A stretch of DNA of 54,534 nucleotides, taken from Alphaproteobacteria bacterium MarineAlpha3_Bin2. Its GTDB lineage: Bacteria > Pseudomonadota > Alphaproteobacteria > Rhodospirillales > Casp-alpha2. The position numbers and the translations under genes are program-made. A model generated the notes under the pieces. It ran no database searches. It was not told where the DNA came from and was given only the letters and a program-made list of their open reading frames with translations. Shown piece after piece: positions 8,416 through 17,730 of this stretch (the stretch's first letter is position 1; every line of letters begins with the position of its first letter). The stretch covers positions 1 to 54,534 of the forward strand of contig PTLL01000008.1 of assembly GCA_002938315.1 (NCBI GenBank), in the 5' to 3' direction.

Positions 8416-9357
8416 TTATAGTCCCTTAAGAAATTCTTCGATGCTGTCCGGGGTGCCGACTGAAATGGCACTGAGTTCCTTGTCGATCCGCCGCGCTAGA
8501 CCCGCCAACACCTTACCGCCGCCGACCTCAATCAAGCTATCGACACCTTCATTTTTCATTGTAAGCACACATTCGCGCCACCGCACCATGCCGGTGACCT
8601 GATCGACTAAATGCGAGCGGATGTCCGCCAGGTCGGCAACTACGTCAGCGGTGACGTTGGCGATTAATGGCACCGTCAATGGCTGCATGGCCACTTCGCC
8701 CAACGCTTCGGCCATGACCTTGGCAGCGGGCGCCATCAATGGGCAATGAAAGGGTGCGGAAACCGGCAGCAGGATCGCCCGCTTGGCGCCTTTTTCCTTG
8801 GCGATTTCGATGGCCTGCTCGACCGCGGCGGCATCGCCGGACACCACTACTTGGCCCGGTGCATTATCGTTTGCAGCGGCACAAACACCATCCACAGATG
8901 CGGCGGCGGCGATGGCAATCACATCGTCCAGGTCAAGCCCCATCAACGCCGCCATGGCGCCTTGGCCGACGGGAACCGCCTCTTGCATGGCACGGCCACG
9001 GGTTTTCAATAACCCGGCGGTGTCGGCAAGGGAAAAACACCCGGCGGCGGCCAGTGCCGAATATTCACCCAGTGAATGACCGGAAACGAAAGCCGCCGTA
9101 GCCGCTAGGTCGACACCACCCTCGGATTTCAACACCTGCATCACCGCCATGCTGACGGCCATAATTGCCGGTTGCGCGTTTTCTGTCAGGATCAATTCTT
9201 CGTCGGGGCCTTCGAACATCAACCGAGACAGGTTCTGGCCCAGCGCCTCATCAATTTCCTCGAATACTTCGCGGGCACAGGCAAAGGCCTCGGCCACGTC
9301 ACGCCCCATGCCGACGGCTTGGCTGCCCTGACCGGGAAAAACAAACGCTCGAGACAT
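8416..9357 (-). CDS. fabD: Malonyl-CoA:ACP transacylase
   Basis: A 313-residue acyltransferase that loads malonate onto ACP. It starts MSRAFVFPGQGSQ, the family signature. The nucleophile Ser95 lies in GHSLGEYSALAAAG, and PVSAPFHCPLM supplies the active-site His region. It is the first gene of the lipid operon and divergent from rpsF. The 258-bp gap between them holds the promoters of both. Confidence 0.97.
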   Translation of the reverse strand: MSRAFVFPGQGSQAVGMGRDVAEAFACAREVFEEIDEALGQNLSRLMFEGPDEELILTENAQPAIMAVSMAVMQVLKSEGGVDLAATAAFVSGHSLGEYSALAAAGCFSLADTAGLLKTRGRAMQEAVPVGQGAMAALMGLDLDDVIAIAAAASVDGVCAAANDNAPGQVVVSGDAAAVEQAIEIAKEKGAKRAILLPVSAPFHCPLMAPAAKVMAEALGEVAMQPLTVPLIANVTADVVADLADIRSHLVDQVTGMVRWRECVLTMKNEGVDSLIEVGGGKVLAGLARRIDKELSAISVGTPDSIEEFLKGL

Positions 9358-9495
9358 TAATTATCCCCTTTTTGAAACAATCCGAAACTGGCAGGTAAAG
9401 GGCCCTGGCGTGGCTGTCAAGCGTGACCGTCAAAACGGAAAATATCAAGCCTTGCCGGGCGCCGTCCATTGTCAAGACCAGGGCGCTTTCGACGC

Positions 9496-9523
9496 TTGCG
9501 CCACCCCGGCAAACCTGTATAGT
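9496..9523 (+). promoter_or_regulatory. Sigma-70-type promoter for the rpsF operon
   Basis: TTGCGC (9496-9501) and TATAGT (9518-9523) are spaced by 16 bp, and a TG just before the -10 box makes it an extended -10 element. The predicted start lies near 9530, leaving a leader of about 85 nt before the GTG of rpsF. This is the best promoter match I see in the window. Confidence 0.65.
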
Positions 9524-9548
9524 GCGCGCGCTTTGAATAAAGCTTCCT

Positions 9549-9565
9549 GCCGGGATGGTCCCGGC
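9549..9565 (+). promoter_or_regulatory. Leader hairpin before rpsF (possible S6:S18 site)
   Basis: GCCGGGA, TGG, TCCCGGC forms a 7-bp stem with a 3-nt loop in the rpsF 5' leader. Many bacteria regulate rpsF by binding of the S6-S18 complex to a leader hairpin with an exposed CCG. Placement fits, but I cannot confirm the bulged CCG geometry, so the assignment is tentative. Confidence 0.4.
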
Positions 9566-9615
9566 TATACCCGCCAAATTTGGGGGTTGAGATAATCCAA
9601 AGGGAGAAGAATATC

Positions 9616-10143
9616 GTGCCTTTTTACGAAACCGTGTTTATCGCACGCCAAGACCTGACTACGGCCCAGGCTGACGGCCTGATCGAAACCTTTGAAAAAG
9701 TCATCACCGACCAGGGCGGCACCGTGCCGAAGAAAGAGTCCTGGGGTCTTCGGTCCATGGCCTACAAGATTAAGAAAAATCGCAAGGGCCATTACGCGCT
9801 GATGAATATCGACGCCACCGGCCCCGCCATTCAGGAGCTGGAACGCCAAATGCACCTGCATGAGGACATTCTTCGCCACTTGGTGACCCGGGTTGACGAG
9901 TTTGAGGAAGGACCGTCTGCCGTGCTTCGCGCTAAAGAACGGGGCGATGATCGTGGCCGCCGCGGCGATCACGATGGTGACAGGAAATTTTCTAAAACCG
10001 ACGACAAACCCAAGGTCGAGGCTAAAGCGGACGACCCTAAGGCTGAAAATGCTAAGGCTGAAAATGCTAAGGCTGAAAATGCTGAGACTGAAGACTCAAA
10101 GGCAGGTGACGCCGAAACCAGAGACGAAGGAGATGAAAAATGA
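9616..10143 (+). CDS. rpsF: Ribosomal protein bS6 with long acidic tail
   Basis: A 175-residue bS6 started at GTG 9616, with AGGGAGAAG 7 bp upstream; the alternative TTG at 9580 lacks such a site. Residues 1-95 form the S6 fold ([11 protein letters not shown].., [20 protein letters not shown]). The last ~75 residues are charged low-complexity sequence, including KAEN repeats encoded by a 15-bp tandem repeat. E. coli S6 also has a tail, which receives added glutamates, but this one is far longer. The stop overlaps rpsR by ATGA, so the S6 and S18 partners are translationally coupled. Confidence 0.96.
   Translation: MPFYETVFIARQDLTTAQADGLIETFEKVITDQGGTVPKKESWGLRSMAYKIKKNRKGHYALMNIDATGPAIQELERQMHLHEDILRHLVTRVDEFEEGPSAVLRAKERGDDRGRRGDHDGDRKFSKTDDKPKVEAKADDPKAENAKAENAKAENAETEDSKAGDAETRDEGDEK
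10039..10083 (+). repeat. Three exact 15-bp tandem repeats in rpsF tail
   Basis: The unit AAGGCTGAAAATGCT occurs three times without change (10039-10053, 10054-10068, 10069-10083), encoding K-A-E-N-A. Identical copies point to recent slippage expansion and to likely length differences between strains. Diverged copies (GCTGAGACTGAAGAC) follow. Confidence 0.95.
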
Positions 10144-10439
10144 CCCCTCCTTATGGCGGCCCCCCTCGTGGCGGACCCGGTGCTGGTGGTTTCGGCGGCG
10201 GAGGTCCTGGCGGCAAGCGGCCGTCGTTTTTCCGTCGCCGCAAGTCCTGCCCGTTTTCCGGACCGAATGCGCCAAAAATTGATTATAAGGACGCAAAATT
10301 GCTGTCCCGGTATATTTCGGAACGAGGCAAGATCGTGCCCAGCCGTATTACCGCTGTATCGGCTAAAAAACAGCGTGAATTGGCCAGGGTGATCAAAAAA
10401 GCCCGTTTCCTGGCATTGATTCCCTACCTTATCAAATAA
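10140..10439 (+). CDS. rpsR: Ribosomal protein bS18
   Basis: A 99-residue bS18 whose core ([12 protein letters not shown], then [19 protein letters not shown] and [23 protein letters not shown]) is typical. The first ~27 residues are an unusual Gly/Pro-rich extension ([18 protein letters not shown]) not needed for the fold. bS18 binds bS6 on the small-subunit platform. The ATG overlaps the rpsF stop. Confidence 0.96.
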   Translation: MTPPYGGPPRGGPGAGGFGGGGPGGKRPSFFRRRKSCPFSGPNAPKIDYKDAKLLSRYISERGKIVPSRITAVSAKKQRELARVIKKARFLALIPYLIK

Positions 10440-10469
10440 TTCACCCCGGGATTTTACAGGGATAAAGCC

Positions 10470-11438
10470 ATGCCCAAGAAAACGCTGATCGCCATTGGCG
10501 CCGGCGTTTTAAGTGCTTTCGCCGCCACGGCGTTCCTAAGCCAGGCGCCGGGGGCGCTGATGCTGGTCTATTTCGCCGACCTGCCATTGTTTTTGGCCGG
10601 TTTTGGCCTTGGCCCCCAGTCCATGGTCATCAGCGGCGCCGTCGGCTTTATGGCTGCCGGCTTGATTGGCGGCGGCATCGCTGCCGGTGTTTTCGGCATG
10701 ACCCAGGTACTCCCGGCCTGGCTGGTGGTTCGCCAATATCTGCTACAGCGGCCCCAAGGAAGCTCCGGCGCCGCGGACGGTGCTGATACCGTGGGGGCGG
10801 CCGTCGAATGGTATCCCATCGGCAATATTCTTTGCTGGCTGACAATGCTGGCTGCCGCCGCTTTGGTGGCGGGAACGATGGCTGCTATGGGCGGCGCCGA
10901 AGGCTTGTCGGTGCTGGTTTCAACCAACTTGGAAAATCTGTTACAAGCCATGGCGCCACAATGGGAACCCGACCACCTGGCCCGGATGGTGGGGATCATG
11001 ACACCAATGTTTCCAGGCGCCATCGGCGTTTCATGGATAATCATGACCATCGTCAACGCGACCTTGGCCCAGGGCTTAATGGTCAAGTGGGGCAGCGCCC
11101 AGCGGCCGTCCCCGGCCTATATCGACCTCGAGCTTCCGCAATGGATATCCTGGCCGATGATCGCCGCTGCGCTATTGGCATTGATGGGATCGGGGGAAAT
11201 GGAGTATACCGGCCGCAACCTGGCAATGATCCTGGCCGTCCCGTTCTTTTTTTTAGGACTGGCCGTGGTTCACACCTGGGCCAGGCGGAAGGCCCACACT
11301 ACAATGATGCTGGTGGCTTTCTACCTAATCCTGGTGATGTCAGGATGGGCGACATTGTTTGTCACCGGAATTGGCATCATTGAACTTTGGAACGGGCTAC
11401 GCCGATATATGGACGGGCCTTTGAACGATAACGATTAA
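10470..11438 (+). CDS. DUF2232 family membrane protein
   Basis: A 322-residue protein with about eight hydrophobic helices (for example residues 8-28, 32-50, 55-80, 112-135, near 180-200, 230-250, 255-275 and 285-310). It is the DUF2232 protein commonly found between rpsR and rplI in alphaproteobacteria. A substrate-transport or membrane-scaffold role has been guessed for related folds, but none is established here. It starts 30 bp after rpsR and runs 55 bp before rplI, so it is most likely co-transcribed with the ribosomal genes. A TCCGGGC/GCCCGGA hairpin (11442-11458) lies in the gap to rplI. Confidence 0.8.
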   Translation: MPKKTLIAIGAGVLSAFAATAFLSQAPGALMLVYFADLPLFLAGFGLGPQSMVISGAVGFMAAGLIGGGIAAGVFGMTQVLPAWLVVRQYLLQRPQGSSGAADGADTVGAAVEWYPIGNILCWLTMLAAAALVAGTMAAMGGAEGLSVLVSTNLENLLQAMAPQWEPDHLARMVGIMTPMFPGAIGVSWIIMTIVNATLAQGLMVKWGSAQRPSPAYIDLELPQWISWPMIAAALLALMGSGEMEYTGRNLAMILAVPFFFLGLAVVHTWARRKAHTTMMLVAFYLILVMSGWATLFVTGIGIIELWNGLRRYMDGPLNDND

Positions 11439-11493
11439 CCTCCGGGCAGCGCCCGGAACAGAAAACCCAAACGGGGATTAAGGAGCGAACACA

Positions 11494-12243
11494 ATGGAAG
11501 TCATTTTACTGGAACGGATCGACAAACTCGGCCAGATGGGTGACGTGGTCAACGTCAAGTCGGGCTATGCCCGCAATTTTCTTCTACCCCAAAAAAAGGC
11601 GCTGCGCGCCACCGATTCCAACAAGCAACATTTCGAGGCCGATCGCGCCCAGTTGGAAGCTTCAAATCTGGAGCGCCGCACCGACGCGGAAAAACTGGAC
11701 AACAAGATGGATGGCCTGTCCGTCACCATGCTCCGGCAAGCCGGTGAAGCCGGACAGCTCTATGGCTCCGTCAATGCCAGGGATATCGCGAACGGCGTCA
11801 CCGAAGCCGGATTCACTGTTTCCCGACAACAGATTGAATTAGCTCACCCGATCAAGAACCTCGGCCTTTTTGACGTCAAGGTGACCTTGCATCCAGAAGT
11901 CCAGGTGACGGTTGTCGCCAATGTCGCCCGTTCCGAGGCTGAGGCCAAAACCCAGGCCAAGACCGGCAAGGCCGTCGTCAGCACCGAAGAGGAAGAAGCG
12001 CAAGCCGCTCAAGCCCAAGCAGAAACCGCCGAAACCGAGGACGAGGCCAAGCCGAAGACGAAGAAAAAGGCAAAGCCTACCGAAATCGGTGAGGAGGAAG
12101 CCAAGGTTGTTGAGGAAGCCGCCGATGAAGCCGCCGCTGAACAGGCCGAGGAAATCTTCGAAGAAGGAGCCGCGCCTCAGCCGGAACCAGAAGATGCGGC
12201 CGCGGATAAAGCCGCCGACGATGCCGGAGACAAAACCGAATAA
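11494..12243 (+). CDS. rplI: Ribosomal protein bL9 with long acidic tail
   Basis: A 249-residue bL9, compared with about 150 in E. coli. It starts [19 protein letters not shown] with the signature [13 protein letters not shown], followed by the long connecting helix and the C-terminal RNA-binding lobe up to about residue 150. The last ~100 residues are Glu/Ala/Lys-rich ([20 protein letters not shown] and similar) with no fold. It is preceded by AAGGAGCGAACACA. Alphaproteobacterial L9 proteins often carry tails, but this one mirrors that of bS6 in the same operon. Confidence 0.95.
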   Translation: MEVILLERIDKLGQMGDVVNVKSGYARNFLLPQKKALRATDSNKQHFEADRAQLEASNLERRTDAEKLDNKMDGLSVTMLRQAGEAGQLYGSVNARDIANGVTEAGFTVSRQQIELAHPIKNLGLFDVKVTLHPEVQVTVVANVARSEAEAKTQAKTGKAVVSTEEEEAQAAQAQAETAETEDEAKPKTKKKAKPTEIGEEEAKVVEEAADEAAAEQAEEIFEEGAAPQPEPEDAAADKAADDAGDKTE

Positions 12244-12280
12244 ACCCGGACTTCACATATATTTTGGCCAAACGGCCGAG

Positions 12281-12317
12281 ACGGCGTGCCCTCAAGCGGC
12301 GCGCCGTTTTGGTTTTT
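12281..12317 (+). terminator. Intrinsic terminator after rplI
   Basis: ACGGCGTGC (12281-12289) pairs with GCGCGCCGT (12299-12307) over nine positions including one G-T wobble, followed by TTTTGGTTTTT. It lies 38 bp beyond the rplI stop and ends the ribosomal-protein transcript before dnaB. Confidence 0.8.
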
Positions 12318-12478
12318 GGCCAATGGGAGTAAATGATGGGCCCAGCAAGGCCCTGCGTTGGTTGCCCACCGCCGTTTCCTTCCGTCAACATTTATTGCCC
12401 AGCGTTATACACAGAAAACCGCCTTTATCCCCGCTATTCTAGGTAGCCCGACTCAGTCAATTTCCCTAGCTTCGTGCG

Positions 12479-13993
12479 ATGGCAACGACGACGGCAACAA
12501 CCCCCAATGATAACGGCCCGATCCCGGCTGAATCCCAGGATAGACAACATCCGTTTCGGACCATGCCGCACAACCCTGAGGCCGAAAAAAGCCTTCTCGG
12601 CGCCATCTTCGTCAACAATCGCGCCTATGAAACGGTGTCGGAATTCCTTAAACCCGAACATTTTTCCTATCCCCAGCACGGCCGCATTTACGAGGCCTGC
12701 GCCAAACTGATTGATCGCGGCCAAATCGCCGACCCGATCACGCTGAAACGATATTTCGAGGCCGACGAGAACCTGGCCAATATTGGCGGCCCGGCCTATC
12801 TGGCGGAATTGGCTGGCTCTGCGGTGACGGTGATCAACGCCGGCGAATACGGGCACCTGGTTTACGACTTGTTTCTCAAACGGGAACTAATTGCCTTGGG
12901 CGAGGATGTGGTGAATAGCGCCTATGGCGGCGAGGTCGATGAATCGGCGACAACCCAGATCGAAAATGCCGAACAAGGTCTTTATGACCTGGCAACCGCA
13001 GGCGAATACGAAGGCGGCTTCCAGGCGTTTAAGGATTCCGTGATCGCCGCCATCGATATCGCCACCGTGGCCCATAACCGCGAAGGCGGGCTGGCCGGCG
13101 TCGGCACCGGGTTCCGCGACTTGGACTCCCTGTTGGGCGGCTTACATTCATCGGACCTGTTGATCCTGGCCGGACGGCCCGGCATGGGCAAAACCGCGCT
13201 CGCCACCAATATCGCCTATAACGCGGCCTATACGTACCAACATTCCGAGGGCCGCGAAGGCGCCGTGGTCGGGTTCTTTTCCCTGGAAATGTCGGCCGAA
13301 CAGTTGGCCAGCCGCATCCTTTCCGAACAATCGGATATCTCGTCCGACCGTATGCGCAAGGGCGAACTGGCGAACGAGGAATTCAACCGCCTGTCTGCCG
13401 CCTCGACCACGCTTCATCAAATCCCGATTTTTATCGACGATACCCCAGCATTGACAGTCAGCGCCCTTCGCACCCGCGCCCGGCGGCTGAAGCGCCAGCA
13501 TAATTTAGGGCTCATCGTCGTCGATTACCTGCAATTGATTTCCGGGGCCGGAACAAACCGAAACGACGGCCGTGTCCAGGAGGTCTCTGAAATTACCCGT
13601 GGGCTCAAGACCCTGGCAAAGGAATTGGAGGTGCCGGTGCTGGCGCTGTCGCAGCTATCGCGCGCCGTCGAACAACGCGAGCCGCCCCGTCCGCAATTGT
13701 CCGATCTTCGTGAATCAGGGTCCATCGAGCAAGACGCCGATGTGGTCGCCTTCATCTATCGCGAGGAATATTATTTGGAACGCAAAAAACCCGGACATCG
13801 CAGCGACGAGGACTCGGGAAAGTACGAAGAACGGATACAGCGGTGGGAAGAAGCCAAGGAGAAGGTCGCCAATCTGGCCGATGTTATCGTCGCCAAACAG
13901 CGGCACGGTCCCATCGGCGATGTACCCATGCGATTCACCGGCGCCTTTACCCGCTTCAGCGATCTGGACCTCCACCACATTTCCGAAGATTAA
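12479..13993 (+). CDS. dnaB: Replicative DNA helicase
   Basis: This 504-residue hexameric helicase unwinds DNA ahead of the replisome. The N-terminal domain opens with MPHNPEAEKSLLGAI. The RecA-like domain has Walker A GRPGMGKTA at about residues 232-240, a Walker B region LIVVDYLQL and the LSQLSR..E.R motif. Length is normal. The start at ATG 12479 gives a 25-residue leader before the family core. It follows the rplI terminator by about 160 bp and is 22 bp upstream of alr. Confidence 0.97.
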   Translation: MATTTATTPNDNGPIPAESQDRQHPFRTMPHNPEAEKSLLGAIFVNNRAYETVSEFLKPEHFSYPQHGRIYEACAKLIDRGQIADPITLKRYFEADENLANIGGPAYLAELAGSAVTVINAGEYGHLVYDLFLKRELIALGEDVVNSAYGGEVDESATTQIENAEQGLYDLATAGEYEGGFQAFKDSVIAAIDIATVAHNREGGLAGVGTGFRDLDSLLGGLHSSDLLILAGRPGMGKTALATNIAYNAAYTYQHSEGREGAVVGFFSLEMSAEQLASRILSEQSDISSDRMRKGELANEEFNRLSAASTTLHQIPIFIDDTPALTVSALRTRARRLKRQHNLGLIVVDYLQLISGAGTNRNDGRVQEVSEITRGLKTLAKELEVPVLALSQLSRAVEQREPPRPQLSDLRESGSIEQDADVVAFIYREEYYLERKKPGHRSDEDSGKYEERIQRWEEAKEKVANLADVIVAKQRHGPIGDVPMRFTGAFTRFSDLDLHHISED

Positions 13994-14015
13994 CGGCGGG
14001 GGTTAAGCCACCGCC

Positions 14016-15173
14016 ATGCCCACCACTCCTGCCCCCGCACCCATTTCAGACGCTTATGCCGGCGCTATCCTGACTATCGATCTGGATGCCATCGTCGCCA
14101 ATTACAGGCTGCTATCGGGCAAGCTTTCAGGCGCCTCCTTATCCGCCGTGGTCAAGGCCGATGGATACGGCTTGGGCGCCGAGCCGGTGGCAGCGGCGTT
14201 GGCCGGGGCCGGGTGCAGGGTATTCTATGTCGCCCATATCGAAGAAGGCATCAGGCTTCGCCAAGCCCTCAACGATACCGGCAACAGCGACTTCGTTCAG
14301 GCCGAAATCCATGTCTTGGGGGGTCTTCTGCCCAACACCGAGGACGCCTATGACGCCAGCCGCCTAATTCCGGTGCTGGGCAGCCTGGACCAAATCCATA
14401 ACTGGAAAAGTTATTGCCAACGGCTCGAACGTCCTCTGCCCTGCGATATTCACGCCGATACGGGCATGGCCCGCTTAGGCCTACCCCCCGTGGAAGTCGA
14501 AAAGCTGGTGGAGGAACCCAGCCGCCTCGATGACCTCAATATCCTCACCGTCATCAGCCACCTTGCCTGCGCCGATGAACCGGACAACCCCAAGAACGCC
14601 GAACAATTGGACGCCTTCCGGGAACTCCGCCGGCATCTTCCACAGGGCTTGGCAAGTTTCGCCAACTCATCGGGAATTTTCCTAGGCCCCGATTATCACT
14701 TCGATCAGGCCCGTCCAGGGGCCGCCCTTTTCGGGGTCGCGCCGGTACCCGGAGACCCCAATCCAATGGCGCAAGTCGTTAAATTACAAGGGAAAATCGC
14801 CCAAGTGCGTGCCGTTGACACCCCCCAAACCGTTGGCTATGGTGCCAGCCATCGCATCGAGAGCCCGGCCCGGATCGCCACCGTGATAATAGGGTATGCG
14901 GACGGTTTTTTACGGTCTCTCAGCAACAAAGGGACCGGGTATATCGGAAATATTCCGGTCCCGGTAGTGGGGCGCGTATCCATGGATCTCATTACCCTCG
15001 ACGTTACCGGCGTTCCCGAACACCTTTGCCCCGTCGGCGCCCTGGTCGATTTGATCGGCCCCAACAATCCCATTGACCAAGTCGCAGCCGCCGCCGGCAC
15101 CATCGGCTACGAAATTCTCACCAGCCTCGGCCATCGCTATCACCGGGCCTATGTGGGGGGTGGGAGCACGTGA
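14016..15173 (+). CDS. alr: Alanine racemase
   Basis: A 385-residue PLP enzyme that makes D-alanine for peptidoglycan. The PLP-binding Lys47 is in AVVKADGYGLG, and the second catalytic base Tyr275 is in VGYGASHRIE. The C-terminal beta domain has GRVSMDLITLDVT and a late EILTSLGHRY.R.Y. Length and gene order (dnaB-alr) are standard. In related genomes radA commonly follows, but here two extra genes intervene. Confidence 0.96.
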   Translation: MPTTPAPAPISDAYAGAILTIDLDAIVANYRLLSGKLSGASLSAVVKADGYGLGAEPVAAALAGAGCRVFYVAHIEEGIRLRQALNDTGNSDFVQAEIHVLGGLLPNTEDAYDASRLIPVLGSLDQIHNWKSYCQRLERPLPCDIHADTGMARLGLPPVEVEKLVEEPSRLDDLNILTVISHLACADEPDNPKNAEQLDAFRELRRHLPQGLASFANSSGIFLGPDYHFDQARPGAALFGVAPVPGDPNPMAQVVKLQGKIAQVRAVDTPQTVGYGASHRIESPARIATVIIGYADGFLRSLSNKGTGYIGNIPVPVVGRVSMDLITLDVTGVPEHLCPVGALVDLIGPNNPIDQVAAAAGTIGYEILTSLGHRYHRAYVGGGST

Positions 15174-15240
15174 ATTTTGTGGGCAACATCAGTCGGTTGG
15201 CGACCCTGGCTGAATCGGCATTGCGCAACGAGGAAACTTC

Positions 15241-17730
15241 ATGACGTCTCGTATCGTGCAGGCCTATGACAAGTTGGTGCTCACCAATCCTAAGTTAGTT
15301 CTGGTCCTGCTGCTCTCGATTCTGGTTTTCTTCGGCTATCACACAAAAGATTTCAAGTTGGACGCATCCGCCGATTCCCTGTTACTGGAAGACGATGCGG
15401 ACCTCAAGTTGTTCCGCAAAATCCACGCCCGATATCCGAGTAACGACCTACTCATTGTGACCTATACCCCCAACGAAGATCTCTTCTCGGACCAAGCCTT
15501 GGAACCTTTGAAACAACTCCGTGAAGAACTTAAGAAAGTCGGCAGCGTGGACACGGTGTTCACGATACTCGATGCCCCCCTGTTCAACAGCTCGGACGAA
15601 TCGATTGAAGAAATGATCGAGGACATGCCAAGCCTAGAAAAACCCGGCATCGATAGGGCCAAGGCCAAGGACGAGTTGATCAATAGCCCTATTTACCGGG
15701 AACTCATCATCAGCGGAGATGGTCGGACCACGGCATTACTGTTGGGGATGGTCAACAATCAACGCTACAACAGCTTACTCACATCTCGAAATGAGCTGCG
15801 CGACAAGCGACGAGATACCGGCCTTACAGATAAAGAAGCGCAAACCCTAGCTGGCATCACCGCCGAATACGATCAGGCCCATGATGCGTTAAATGAGCAA
15901 CGCCACCTTGACGTTGCCCAAATCAGAGACATCATCGAGCCGTACCGCCAGCATGGCGTTTTATATCTCGGCGGTGTGCCGATGATTACCGACGACATGG
16001 TGACGTTTGTACGCAACGACCTGATTGTCTTCGGTGGTGGGGTTCTTGCGTTTCTGATCATTGTTCTCACCGTCATTTTCCGGGAAGTACGCTGGATCGC
16101 ACTCCCACTGGTCAACTGCTTTTATGCCGGAACAATCATGATTGGTGTGCTGGGATTGATCGGGTGGAAGGTCACCGTTATCTCATCCAATTTTCTTGCC
16201 CTGATGCTGATCATCACCATCTCAATGAACATTCATTTGATCGTGCGATACCGGCAGCTCAATCGAGATTATCCCGATGACGATCAGGTGGCGCTGGTCG
16301 GAACCACCACCCATAAGATGGTAAAACCCTGTTTATACACCGCGCTAACAACCATCATGGGTTTTAGCTCTCTGGTGGTGAGCGAAATCAAGCCGGTCAT
16401 CGACTTCGGGTGGATGATGAGCGCCGGTTTGGCGGTGACGTTTATCACCTCGTTTCTCCTGTTCCCCACGTTGTTGTTGGTGATGGGGAAAAAGGAGTCC
16501 AAATCCACCGTAGAGAAAGACCGGTTTCTCTTACCAGCCTTTTTGGCCCGTATGACCGAGACTCAAGGCAATAAGATCCTGGTGTTGGCGGTGTTGTTGA
16601 CTGTCGTCAGTGCTGCGGGAATCATACAGCTGCGTGTCGAGAACAGTTTCATTAACTACTTCAGCGACGACACGGAAATTTATCAAGGCCTTAAGCTCAT
16701 CGATGAGAAGCTTGGCGGCACGACGCCTCTGGAAATACTGATAAGATTCGAACCTGAACTCCTCGAAGAACTAACGCCCGAGGACCTTAAGGAGATGACT
16801 CCGGAAGAAATCCAAATGGAGCGCGAGTACATTGCGGCACGCGCTAACTCACCGGAATTATGGTTTACCCCCTCCAAGATCCAGGTCGTCAAGACCGTGC
16901 ACGACTATCTCGATGGACTGCCCGAAATCGGCAAAGTGCTCTCGCTCGCTTCTCCGGTGCGGGTTGTCGAAACCCTTGCCGAAAAGAAGCTGGACGCAAT
17001 GGAATTGGCAATCCTCTATACCAAGGTTCCCCCCGAGATGAAAACAGGCCTCATTGACCCCTATGTTTCCATCAAGGACAACGAAATGCGGCTGATGGCG
17101 CGTGTGTTGGATTCAAAACCGGATTTACGCCGCAAGGAATTACTGGAAACAGTGCGCAGTGACCTGGTGAATAAGCTCAAGTTTGAGGAGAAGGACGTGA
17201 CCGTGAGTGGGCTGCTCGTTCTCTACAACAATATGCTGCAGAGCCTGTTTAAATCGCAGATCAAAACCATCGGTGTCGTGATGCTGGGGATTGCAATCAT
17301 GTTCCTGGTGTTGTTCCGGTCAGTCACTTTGTCGATTATCGGCATTCTGCCAAACCTGTTAGGTGCCGGGGTGGTTTTGGGCGTTATGGGTTGGGCGAAA
17401 ATCCCCATGGATATGATGACCATCACGATCGCCGCCATCACCATCGGTATCGCGGTAGACAACGGCATTCACTATATCTATCGCTTCAGAGAAGAATACG
17501 CTCTGAACAACGATTATGTGGAAACCCTGCATATTTGCCATTCCAATATCGGCAAAGCGGTGTTCTTCACGACCATGACCATCATTTTCGGCTTCTCGAT
17601 CCTGATGTTTTCCAATTTTATTCCCACTATTTATTTTGGTGTTTTAACCGCGGCGGCTATGTTCATCGCCCTTTTGGCGGCACTTACGGTGCTGCCAAAA
17701 CTGATATTACTGTGGAAACCATTTGGCTGA
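15241..17730 (+). CDS. RND/MMPL-family exporter
   Basis: An 829-residue proton-driven exporter of the RND superfamily (COG1033/MMPL type). It has one helix near residues 16-34, a large periplasmic loop, five helices at about 255-425 (sterol-sensing-like), another near 445, a second periplasmic loop, and a final five-helix set at about 675-825 ending LPKLILLWKP. The internal duplication is typical. Relatives export lipids such as hopanoids or mycolates. The substrate here is unknown. No periplasmic adaptor or outer-membrane channel is adjacent, which fits a lipid exporter. Its stop overlaps the TTG start of the glycosyltransferase gene. Confidence 0.88.
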   Translation: MTSRIVQAYDKLVLTNPKLVLVLLLSILVFFGYHTKDFKLDASADSLLLEDDADLKLFRKIHARYPSNDLLIVTYTPNEDLFSDQALEPLKQLREELKKVGSVDTVFTILDAPLFNSSDESIEEMIEDMPSLEKPGIDRAKAKDELINSPIYRELIISGDGRTTALLLGMVNNQRYNSLLTSRNELRDKRRDTGLTDKEAQTLAGITAEYDQAHDALNEQRHLDVAQIRDIIEPYRQHGVLYLGGVPMITDDMVTFVRNDLIVFGGGVLAFLIIVLTVIFREVRWIALPLVNCFYAGTIMIGVLGLIGWKVTVISSNFLALMLIITISMNIHLIVRYRQLNRDYPDDDQVALVGTTTHKMVKPCLYTALTTIMGFSSLVVSEIKPVIDFGWMMSAGLAVTFITSFLLFPTLLLVMGKKESKSTVEKDRFLLPAFLARMTETQGNKILVLAVLLTVVSAAGIIQLRVENSFINYFSDDTEIYQGLKLIDEKLGGTTPLEILIRFEPELLEELTPEDLKEMTPEEIQMEREYIAARANSPELWFTPSKIQVVKTVHDYLDGLPEIGKVLSLASPVRVVETLAEKKLDAMELAILYTKVPPEMKTGLIDPYVSIKDNEMRLMARVLDSKPDLRRKELLETVRSDLVNKLKFEEKDVTVSGLLVLYNNMLQSLFKSQIKTIGVVMLGIAIMFLVLFRSVTLSIIGILPNLLGAGVVLGVMGWAKIPMDMMTITIAAITIGIAVDNGIHYIYRFREEYALNNDYVETLHICHSNIGKAVFFTTMTIIFGFSILMFSNFIPTIYFGVLTAAAMFIALLAALTVLPKLILLWKPFG

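Noticed and set aside
10021-10110. Short tandem repeats as a CRISPR-like array
   Set aside because: The repeats are contiguous 15-bp coding units with no spacers, within the rpsF frame.
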